Shown piece after piece: positions 1 to 5,251 of a DNA stretch of 7,684 nucleotides. The position numbers and the translations under genes were made by a program. Numbering within the stretch: position 1 is the first letter of the stretch; the number at the start of each line of letters is the position of its first letter. The stretch is from Bacteroidota bacterium. GTDB taxonomy: Bacteria > Bacteroidota > Bacteroidia > Chitinophagales > Chitinophagaceae. The stretch is taken from the NCBI GenBank assembly GCA_023386395.1, contig JAEWJV010000271.1:1-7684 (forward strand). The letters run 5' to 3'. Under the pieces are notes generated by a model. That model was not told where the DNA came from, made no database searches, and saw only the letters and a list, made by a program, of their open reading frames with translations.

Positions 1-724
1 CCACCTGGGCAAGGTATAAACCTGCTTTTTCAGGGCCGAGTTTATCCCGCCAGTTTTTTATTCTTTTGCCAAGAAAAGCAATACCTTTTACACCGGCAAA
101 AGCACCGGGTATTTTCAGCATGTGAAATACATTCAGCTTTATGCCCTTGGTGATAGCACGTTTTATTCTTTCTTCTGTTATAGGTTCTGTTGCCAGGGTG
201 TAATAGATTTGCCCGCGTGGCGCCAAAGCGCCTTTAGCAAATCGTACACGCTCCAGTTCATATTCCGTCATGGTAGTTGGATATTCCATGATGGGATCAC
301 TTACCAGGTATTTACCATCTTCTTTTCCAAACACAACGATGTTATGTGCATTAAAATGAAAACGGTATTCTTTCGGAAAATAAGGCAAATAATATACACC
401 CACCTGGCAACCAATGGCCATGCCTTCGCTTAACTTTTTATCTAATTCTTCCTTTGCTTTTTCTTTTGAAGAAAATTTTTTCCTGATGATTTTAATGCCT
501 AATGAATGACAGGTCCTTTTAAAAATAATTCCAGGCACTGAACGGAATGCCAATGCGGGGCCGCCGCTTATTTTTAATAAAGGGATATAAATGAAAAACA
601 AGCCTGCGCCCATGCCAAACACCAGCGGTTCTGTGATTTGTGTAACGCCTATGTTTTGAAGTAGGTTCCTGGTAACGCCGCTTTCGCAATGCGCAGATTG
701 TGCGTGATGAAAATTACTGGTCAT
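1..724 (-). CDS. BtrH-type acyltransferase / cysteine-protease-like protein, 3' end beyond the window
   Basis: This reading frame starts at ATG 722-724 and stays open to the left edge (241 codons seen, C-terminus missing). The N-terminus reads HCESGVTRNLLQN at residues 12-24, then a Gly-rich EPLVFGMGAGLFF at 32-44. This is the pattern of the BtrH N-terminal domain. Cys13, His127 (in HNIVVFG) and Asp143 (in VSDP) are placed like a papain-type Cys-His-Asp triad; assigning them as catalytic is my inference. Known for the family: BtrH of butirosin biosynthesis transfers an acyl group from an acyl carrier protein to an aminoglycoside amine. Here, next to DarA and DarB, the natural inference is acyl transfer from a carrier protein to the dialkylresorcinol hydroxyl, which would make the flexirubin ester. 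Its start overlaps the upstream 135-codon gene by 11 nt, suggesting translational coupling. Alternatively it could load a starter unit or act as a hydrolase. Confidence 0.8.
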   Translation of the reverse strand, partial: MTSNFHHAQSAHCESGVTRNLLQNIGVTQITEPLVFGMGAGLFFIYIPLLKISGGPALAFRSVPGIIFKRTCHSLGIKIIRKKFSSKEKAKEELDKKLSEGMAIGCQVGVYYLPYFPKEYRFHFNAHNIVVFGKEDGKYLVSDPIMEYPTTMTEYELERVRFAKGALAPRGQIYYTLATEPITEERIKRAITKGIKLNVFHMLKIPGAFAGVKGIAFLGKRIKNWRDKLGPEKAGLYLAQV

Positions 725-1121
725 GCGCCTCCATTGATTTTAATTCGTCCACAGTTACATTAAACACTTCGGCGTATTTACTTATTTTTTTGGGTGATAG
801 ATTATTAAATACAGCAGGTTTTAAATGCCGTTTTATTTGCCATTTAAAAAAGCCGGTATAGCTTGACAGGATATTAATATCCATTATATTTTTTTCCATG
901 AAAAACAGGATGGGGCTTGCTTCATTGTTTAACACTTTTGCTTTGGCCGCTTCCACTTTATGCTGAATATTTTCCCAGGTTACATCAAGGGCATTCGTTT
1001 TTACTTCCCAGCCATTGCTCAAAGCCGTAGTATATTTACCCTGCTCATCAGTGGCATAACAAACTTCTTTTGTGAGTTTGCCAAGTGCACCCAAATCCTG
1101 CGGAACTTCATCTTTTTTCAT
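714..1121 (-). CDS. Conserved-looking 135-residue protein of unknown function, coupled to the BtrH-type gene
   Basis: No function is assigned. The 135-residue product is soluble-looking, with no signal peptide and no membrane segment. The middle is rich in Lys and Glu (VEAAKAKVLNNEASP near 56-70). It is followed by MDINILSSYTGFFKWQIKRHLKP (about 80-102, hydrophobic then basic). The C-terminal LSPKKISKYAEVFNVTVDELKS (about 108-129) resembles the last two helices of an XRE-type helix-turn-helix, but the preceding helices are not obvious, so I would not call it a DNA-binding protein. From memory, similar small proteins sit between DarB and BtrH-type genes in other Bacteroidota flexirubin clusters; this was not checked. 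Its ATG overlaps the stop of the 28-codon ORF upstream (ATGA), and its 3' end overlaps the BtrH-type start by 11 nt. A role as partner or adaptor of the BtrH-type enzyme is a guess. Confidence 0.8.
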   Translation of the reverse strand: MKKDEVPQDLGALGKLTKEVCYATDEQGKYTTALSNGWEVKTNALDVTWENIQHKVEAAKAKVLNNEASPILFFMEKNIMDINILSSYTGFFKWQIKRHLKPAVFNNLSPKKISKYAEVFNVTVDELKSMEAHDQ

Positions 1122-1204
1122 TCGTGCATATTTGTTTTTTCAATGGTCTCATGGAACGCCCTGATGTAATTCTTCTGGGTGTGAAATTTTACATTAGCAT
1201 TCAT
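1118..1204 (-). CDS. Possible 28-residue micro-ORF between darB and the 135-residue gene
   Basis: The 109-nt gap after darB holds a short open frame, ATG 1202-1204 to TGA 1118-1120. Its product begins MNANVKFHTQKNYIRAF and ends EKTNMHE. The stop overlaps the next ATG in the classic ATGA arrangement, as expected of a translated, coupled ORF. Codons end mostly in C or G through the middle (CAC ACC CAG AAG TAC ATC AGG GCG TTC), unlike the AT-rich intergenic DNA around it, which also suggests coding. The peptide is charged and probably helical, with no membrane segment. I do not recognise it. It may instead be a short leader whose only role is to hand ribosomes to the next gene, or a chance ORF. 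Confidence 0.45.
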   Translation of the reverse strand: MNANVKFHTQKNYIRAFHETIEKTNMHE

Positions 1205-1230
1205 ATGCGGGAATTTTATGTTAAGATAAA

Positions 1231-2379
1231 TTATACTACCGTAAGTAATGCATACATATACGAAAACCTTGAACTTTCAGGCACGAGCACGAGTAATTTT
1301 TCTCCTTTTCTCAACTTGCCACTTTTGAATAATTCATGCACCATAAAATACGCGGATGCCGCGCCAACATTGCCCAAAGTGGTAAGATTAACAAACCATT
1401 TTTCATAGGGGATATAGTCTCCAAAAACCGACATGATCTCATAAATTTTCGGCCTGAAAAATTCGCTTGACATGTGCGGCAGGAAATAATCTATATCATT
1501 TATGCTTAAACCTTCGCGTTCAAATATCTTTTTCAGTTTTCTGCCGCCAAGCGGAACAATATTATCACTCAGCAAACCAATATCCTGTTTAATGCTCAGG
1601 ATAGATTTTGTCATGATCTCTTCCGGCGTAAATTCAAGGTAGCTTTTTACAGTGCCGTCCGCTTCTTTTTCGCAAGCCATATACATACAGGTTTCCATTT
1701 CGTTGGCGTAAGAAACACCTTCAACCCAGTCTATACGCAGACTTAAACCTTCATCATTGGGTTTATTAGTCAATAAAAAAGCAGATGCGCCATCGGACAA
1801 CATCCATCTTAAAAATTCTTTATCAAAACTGATATATGGATTTTTATTAAGCGCTTCCAGTTTATGCGCTTCTTCGTCAAAATTATTTGCCCTTAATGAA
1901 GCCGAAAATCTTTCAGAGCCGGCGGCAACGGCATTAATTACATCGCCTGACTTAACAGCGAGATAAGCATATTTAAAAGCATGCATGCCGGCGCAGCAAA
2001 CACCGGATGGCGAAACTACTTCAATGGCTTCTGCTTCGGGCAGCCAGCCGTGCACCATTACGCCATGCGAAGGCATCATTTGATCGGGTGAAGAAGTGCC
2101 GCAGGAAAGCAAATCGACCTCTTTTAATTTTTCAGGATCATCTTTAAATAATTCCCGCACAGCTTCTGCCGTCATTTGGGCATTGGTATGCGTGGTTTTG
2201 CCGCCCTTTTCCAATGCATAATATCTTGTTTTTATACCGTTATTGCGAAGTACGATTTTTTTAGATTTGGAAGGCTTGCCGTTAATATACCCGAGATATA
2301 ATTCCATATCGTCATTGAGCACAGGATCATTGGGCAGAAATAAAGAGGTATTTGTAATATAGACTTCGTTCACCGACAT
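1231..2379 (-). CDS. darB: DarB-like beta-ketoacyl-ACP synthase III (ketosynthase of dialkylresorcinol synthesis)
   Basis: A 382-residue thiolase-fold ketosynthase of KAS III (FabH) type, cytosolic. The catalytic triad is visible: Cys129 in SGVCCAGMHAF, His302 in FLPHMSSEFF and Asn337 in LGNVGAAS. As I recall the literature on DarB, it joins a beta-ketoacyl thioester with a second acyl thioester to give an alkylated cyclohexanedione, which DarA then converts to a dialkylresorcinol. It is longer than housekeeping FabH (about 320 residues), with extra length in the 160-270 region, and FabH's usual DINAAC context is replaced by VSPSGVCC. It follows darA after only 5 nt, so the pair is very likely co-transcribed. 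The symbol rests on this pairing together with the motifs. A generic KAS III acting in another pathway is the less likely alternative. Confidence 0.88.
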   Translation of the reverse strand: MSVNEVYITNTSLFLPNDPVLNDDMELYLGYINGKPSKSKKIVLRNNGIKTRYYALEKGGKTTHTNAQMTAEAVRELFKDDPEKLKEVDLLSCGTSSPDQMMPSHGVMVHGWLPEAEAIEVVSPSGVCCAGMHAFKYAYLAVKSGDVINAVAAGSERFSASLRANNFDEEAHKLEALNKNPYISFDKEFLRWMLSDGASAFLLTNKPNDEGLSLRIDWVEGVSYANEMETCMYMACEKEADGTVKSYLEFTPEEIMTKSILSIKQDIGLLSDNIVPLGGRKLKKIFEREGLSINDIDYFLPHMSSEFFRPKIYEIMSVFGDYIPYEKWFVNLTTLGNVGAASAYFMVHELFKSGKLRKGEKLLVLVPESSRFSYMYALLTVV

Positions 2380-2384
2380 AATGA

Positions 2385-3284
2385 TTAATTCAGTTTTAAA
2401 AGCATTTCCTTCTTCCTGCGGATATGTTTCGATAAAAACGGCTTAAAAATGAGCATATTTATTACCCAAACAATTGGCGCAGCTATAAACAACGCAATTA
2501 AAAGATAATATTTGAATGCAGCAAGCCAGAAACTTTTATTCTGTTTTTTACTGATGACGTTTGCCCATATTTTAAACATGATGCCAGCCTTGCCTTCAAT
2601 GAACATTAAATGATATTTAGGGTCAACTGCCTTTATATCGATAAGCTCCTGCTTAAGCCCGTTCCATTCATCTTTTTCAAGATGCGGCAAAGCAAGTTTC
2701 CCAAAGTTTTCGGTGCTGGCAATGTCTTTATCTGAAACGCCGGGCAACGGAAAGAAACCCAGGTAGCGGGTCTTTTTGCCGCCAACCAGCCAGTGAAAAA
2801 TGGTAAAAATGCTAACAAGGTTCAGGTTCCTGTCGTATAATGCAATGGTGCCGGCATGATTGGCTTTTGCATTAATGAGCATGGGTTTTATTTTTTCAAA
2901 GGCGTTGGTCCACATATTTCTTACGCCGGTAATGGTTATAACGGGCGTGTGGGCAATCACTTTCAAAAAGCTTTCATCATGCATTAAGGAATTAAAAGGA
3001 ATACTGGGCGATAAAAACCAGGGCTGATAACCTAAAATAATCAAATCGTATTTATGATATTTTAAGTTGAATGGTTTCAAGGGCACAGGATTCCCCAGCA
3101 CACAATCGGGCATTACACTAAAAAAGCTCTTTGTTGTCCAGGGAAAAGGAAATTCATTTTGTACATGAATCTGCACATCATCAACTTCGTGGCCGGCCTG
3201 GATTAATGGCTTGCAAAAATTTGCGATCATCTCTTTCAACTGGCCGCTTTGCGAATAATAAATCGCCAGGATTTTTTTACTCAT
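2385..3284 (-). CDS. darA: DarA-like dialkylresorcinol-forming enzyme (aromatase, flavodoxin-like)
   Basis: A 299-residue protein recognised as the Bacteroidota DarA family ('dialkylresorcinol condensing enzyme'). The N-terminus (4-20) is a flavodoxin-type beta strand and phosphate loop, KKILAIYYSQSGQLKE. Further family-like blocks are EFPFPW (44-49), YDLIILGYQPWFLSPSIP (79-96) and ITGVRNMW (118-125). A flavin-binding fold fits the oxidative aromatisation of the cyclohexanedione made by DarB; the published role is recalled, the fold-to-function link is inference. The C-terminus carries one hydrophobic helix at about 257-280 followed by a basic tail (KHIRRKKEMLLKLN), so the enzyme is probably anchored at the cytoplasmic face of the inner membrane, near its lipophilic product. 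The start codon directly abuts the stop of the upstream gene (TAAATG), and darB follows 5 nt downstream. Confidence 0.9.
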   Translation of the reverse strand: MSKKILAIYYSQSGQLKEMIANFCKPLIQAGHEVDDVQIHVQNEFPFPWTTKSFFSVMPDCVLGNPVPLKPFNLKYHKYDLIILGYQPWFLSPSIPFNSLMHDESFLKVIAHTPVITITGVRNMWTNAFEKIKPMLINAKANHAGTIALYDRNLNLVSIFTIFHWLVGGKKTRYLGFFPLPGVSDKDIASTENFGKLALPHLEKDEWNGLKQELIDIKAVDPKYHLMFIEGKAGIMFKIWANVISKKQNKSFWLAAFKYYLLIALFIAAPIVWVINMLIFKPFLSKHIRRKKEMLLKLN

Positions 3285-3770
3285 TTATTGCAGGTTGGTG
3301 GTTTTAAGTGTTTTAGATTCTTTGCTGTAGTCAATAATAATATTCTGTAATTCGGGTGATAAATTTCTAAAATTTTTTTCAATAAAAGCGGCATCTGCTC
3401 CCAGTTCATCCCTGTATTTCACAATCTTAGGTGCGTGTTCCTGTATTATCAGCCGCATAAAACGGTATTCCGTATTTGAGTTATTGTTTTTTATAGCGCT
3501 TTCAAGTTTAATGCGCCCATCCTTGAAAAGATCAAGTTTGTTTTTAGCGCCTTTTACGAGTCCTGCTTTTTTCATTAAAAGCGTTCCTTCAAAAGCGTCC
3601 TTATCTTTCAAGCCTGAAGATTGTACAGCTTTAAGCTGCTCATCAATTGCTTCAACAGATTCTGATTTTACAGCATTGTAAAACGCCTGTCTTTCGAAAC
3701 TTTTTGAATTGATGGTTCCTTCTTGCAAAAAACCTGTAACCATTAATAAAGAGAATATAACTGCTTTCAT
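3285..3770 (-). CDS. Small exported protein of unknown function, first gene of the leftward unit
   Basis: A 161-residue product if translation starts at ATG 3768-3770. I prefer this start because it gives a plausible signal peptide (Met-Lys, then a hydrophobic core AVIFSLLMVTGFL). The frame is open up to 3860, but the longer N-terminus would run through the apparent promoter and has no signal-like order. The mature part is helical and Lys/Glu-rich. It holds a stretch around residues 100-135 (TEYRFMRLIIQEHAPKIVKY, later AAFIEKNFRNLSPELQNII) resembling a widespread Bacteroidota family of about 160-170 residue secreted proteins of unknown function, judged from memory. It is probably periplasmic. 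It abuts darA (TAAATG) and so is presumably co-expressed with pigment synthesis. A role in product export or membrane placement is speculation. Confidence 0.78.
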   Translation of the reverse strand: MKAVIFSLLMVTGFLQEGTINSKSFERQAFYNAVKSESVEAIDEQLKAVQSSGLKDKDAFEGTLLMKKAGLVKGAKNKLDLFKDGRIKLESAIKNNNSNTEYRFMRLIIQEHAPKIVKYRDELGADAAFIEKNFRNLSPELQNIIIDYSKESKTLKTTNLQ

Positions 3771-3827
3771 AATTAAGCTGACTGAAAAATATTTAATTGT
3801 TTTTGTTAAGCATAATAATATCAACCT

Positions 3828-3844
3828 GAAATGATATTCATTTC
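3828..3844. repeat. Perfect 7-bp inverted repeat GAAATGA-TAT-TCATTTC in the leftward leader
   Basis: Two exact complementary 7-bp arms flank a 3-bp spacer. The dyad lies just downstream of the TAAATTTG element, where a repressor dimer could block initiation from the leftward promoter. The 3-nt loop and AT-rich arms make a strong RNA hairpin or terminator unlikely, and no T-run follows in either direction. An operator role is inference; no regulator gene is visible in the window. Confidence 0.4.
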
Positions 3845-3857
3845 TGCCAAAACCGGG

Positions 3858-3865
3858 CAAATTTA
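3858..3865 (-). promoter_or_regulatory. Candidate Bacteroidota -7 promoter element (TAAATTTG) for the leftward unit
   Basis: On the minus strand the octamer TAAATTTG matches the TAnnTTTG -7 consensus used by the Bacteroidota primary sigma factor. It would start transcription roughly 80 nt before the ATG at 3770. I do not see a TTTG-like -33 element 19-21 nt upstream, so this half-site is only suggestive and the promoter may need an activator. Confidence 0.4.
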
Positions 3866-3963
3866 GCCTAAGACGCCAGCTTTTGGCTATCGTTTATTAT
3901 AAGGTTAATAAACCACTGCATAATACAACTATTATTAAGTTTTTTTTCAGTTAATTGCGCCCA

Positions 3964-3977
3964 ATAATCTATAATCT
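3964..3977 (+). repeat. Tandem heptamer ATAATCT x2 next to the TTG start
   Basis: Two exact copies of ATAATCT lie head to tail, ending 3 nt before the TTG at 3981. In AT-rich DNA this can arise by chance. Its position at the translation start could affect ribosome access or allow slippage. Confidence 0.35.
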
Positions 3978-3980
3978 GTT

Positions 3981-4784
3981 TTGCAGGATAACAAACAATT
4001 TCAGCATTCCTGGGCGATAATACTGGGCGGTTCCAGTGGTTTTGGCTTTGCCGCTGCGGAAAAACTGGCTGCACACGGCATGAATATAGCAGTGCTTTAC
4101 CGGGAAACTGCTACCGCAGATAAACCTGTTAAACTGCATTTTGAAAAAATTGCATCGGTTAATAATGTAACTATCCTTCCTTTTAATATTAATGCGCTGG
4201 AAGAAAATGGCAGGCAAAAATTTATTGAAGCATTTACAGTAACGTTAAATGCAAAAAATTGTGTGAAATTATTGCTGCATTCTATTGCAAGGGGCAATTT
4301 AAAACCGGTTGTTGCAAATAATAAAAATGAAGTAATTACCACCGATGATATTGCTTATACAAGCTACGCAATGGGCAACAGCCTGCTTGATTGGGCGCGC
4401 CTGCTTTTTGATGCCAATCTCTTTTGTAAAGATGCCCGTATTATTGGTTTAACCAGTGCCGGCGCTCATAAATACTGGGAAAGTTATGCAGCCGTTTCCA
4501 TAGCCAAAGCATCGCTGCAAAGCCTTACAACTTATATGGCGGTTGAGTTTGGGAAATCAGGCATTAAGACCAACCTTATTGAAGCCGGTATAACCGAAAC
4601 GCCTTCGTTAAAAAAAATTACAGGCCATGATAAACTGGTGCAATATGCACAACAATCAAACCCGCTGGGCCGAATGACCACCACTAAAGATGTGGCAGAT
4701 GTAATTTATCTTTTGTGCACGCCGGAAGCTTCGTGGATAAACGGCACTGTAATTCATGTGGACGGAGGGGAGCACTGCCTGTAA
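3981..4784 (+). CDS. SDR-family enoyl-ACP reductase, FabL/FabI-like, TTG start
   Basis: A 267-residue Rossmann-fold short-chain dehydrogenase. The nucleotide-binding loop is GGSSGFG (16-22). FabI-like LLHSIARG lies at 98-105. The catalytic pair is Tyr169 and Lys176 with six residues between (YAAVSIAK), the spacing of enoyl-ACP reductases. The classical YxxxK of ketoreductases is absent because residue 172 is Val. The stretch KYWESYAAVSIAKASLQSL and the end INGTVIHVDGG resemble Bacillus FabL. It would reduce trans-2-enoyl-ACP to acyl-ACP with NAD(P)H in the cytosol, giving saturated chains. An in-frame stop at 3972-3974 and the absence of any ATG before the Rossmann loop leave TTG 3981 as the only sensible start; the first in-frame ATG is codon 34 and would delete the cofactor loop. 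It opens the rightward unit. A divergent ketoreductase role cannot be excluded. Confidence 0.82.
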   Translation: MQDNKQFQHSWAIILGGSSGFGFAAAEKLAAHGMNIAVLYRETATADKPVKLHFEKIASVNNVTILPFNINALEENGRQKFIEAFTVTLNAKNCVKLLLHSIARGNLKPVVANNKNEVITTDDIAYTSYAMGNSLLDWARLLFDANLFCKDARIIGLTSAGAHKYWESYAAVSIAKASLQSLTTYMAVEFGKSGIKTNLIEAGITETPSLKKITGHDKLVQYAQQSNPLGRMTTTKDVADVIYLLCTPEASWINGTVIHVDGGEHCL

Positions 4785-4795
4785 AAACAGAAAAT

Positions 4796-5251
4796 ATGTA
4801 CGAAGAAGTTTTAAACCACCTCCCTTATAAATCGTCTTTCCGTTTTGTTGATACCATTATTTCATTGGATGAAAACGGCATTGCCGGGGAATATACATTA
4901 CGGCCCGATGCTTTTTTTTATGAAGATCATTTTCCGGGGAATCCTGTTACGCCCGGCGTAATTCTCATAGAAGTTATGGCGCAGATCGGCCTGGTAACAT
5001 TAGGCATTTATTTATTAATGCAGGCGGGTTTATCTTCCGAAAAAAAAATAACTCCTTTATTTACTTCGACCCAGGTTGACTTCCATAAGCTTGTGTTGCC
5101 TGGCGAAAAACTAAATGTTATTTCCAAAAAACAATATTTTCGTTTTAATAAGTTAAAATGCACGGTAGAAATGTTAAATGAAAAAAACGAAACAGTTGCG
5201 AGAGGCATATTTTCAGGTATGATGATTCAAAGCAATAATATCCCGCTATGA
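4796..5251 (+). CDS. FabZ/FabA-like hot-dog 3-hydroxyacyl-ACP dehydratase
   Basis: A 151-residue single hot-dog domain. The signature DHFPGNPVTPGVILIEVMAQIG (44-65) carries catalytic His45 and Glu59, 14 residues apart as in FabZ. The enzyme would dehydrate 3-hydroxyacyl-ACP to trans-2-enoyl-ACP, supplying either the enoyl reductase upstream or a polyene chain. I chose ATG 4796 because it lies 11 nt after the reductase stop and the protein then begins in normal FabZ fashion (MYEEVLNHLPYKSSFRFVDTI). The frame extends back to 4715 inside the reductase, but that extension is Cys/Arg-rich and looks like out-of-frame coding. The stop overlaps the next start (ATGA). Length fits FabZ (about 145-155). 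Confidence 0.88.
   Translation: MYEEVLNHLPYKSSFRFVDTIISLDENGIAGEYTLRPDAFFYEDHFPGNPVTPGVILIEVMAQIGLVTLGIYLLMQAGLSSEKKITPLFTSTQVDFHKLVLPGEKLNVISKKQYFRFNKLKCTVEMLNEKNETVARGIFSGMMIQSNNIPL

Larger units (their letters stand above)
3771..3980. promoter_or_regulatory. Divergent promoter region between the two biosynthetic units
   Basis: This 210-bp AT-rich stretch has no convincing gene. It separates the leftward unit (start 3770) from the rightward unit (start 3981), so it must hold promoters for both if each is transcribed from here. Visible within it are a perfect TAnnTTTG element for the leftward direction (3858-3865), a dyad (3828-3844), a GCCAgcttTTGGC-like short palindrome near 3875-3888, and a tandem ATAATCT pair (3964-3977). 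For the rightward direction I find no good TAnnTTTG; TAAGTTTT at 3936-3943 is one mismatch away, without a clear upstream element. Confidence 0.7.

Noticed and set aside
122..433. Plus-strand 103-residue ORF
   Set aside because: It is antisense to the BtrH-type gene, whose frame shows clear family motifs; the plus-strand product is Phe/His-rich and has no recognisable domain.
1085..1408. Plus-strand 107-residue ORF across the darB 3' end
   Set aside because: It is a shadow of the darB C-terminus and of the short gap; its product has no domain-like pattern.
3828..3844. Reading the dyad as a rho-independent terminator
   Set aside because: Arms are AT-rich, the loop is only 3 nt and no T-run follows on either strand.
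3285..3860. Longer 191-residue form of the exported protein starting at 3860
   Set aside because: The extra 30 residues run through the TAAATTTG promoter element and the dyad, and place charged residues before the signal peptide; ATG 3768-3770 gives a normal exported protein.
3868..4217. Minus-strand ORFs opposite the start of the enoyl reductase, as possible upstream genes of the leftward unit
   Set aside because: They overlap the Rossmann loop coding region of the reductase and show no domain or credible start context.
3981..4784. Naming the SDR as a FabG-type ketoreductase
   Set aside because: The YxxxK signature is missing (Val at the Tyr position), while Tyr169-x6-Lys176 matches enoyl reductases.
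4715..4795. N-terminal extension of the dehydratase back to 4715
   Set aside because: It lies inside the enoyl reductase gene, is Cys/Arg-rich and has no FabZ counterpart; ATG 4796 gives the usual FabZ length.
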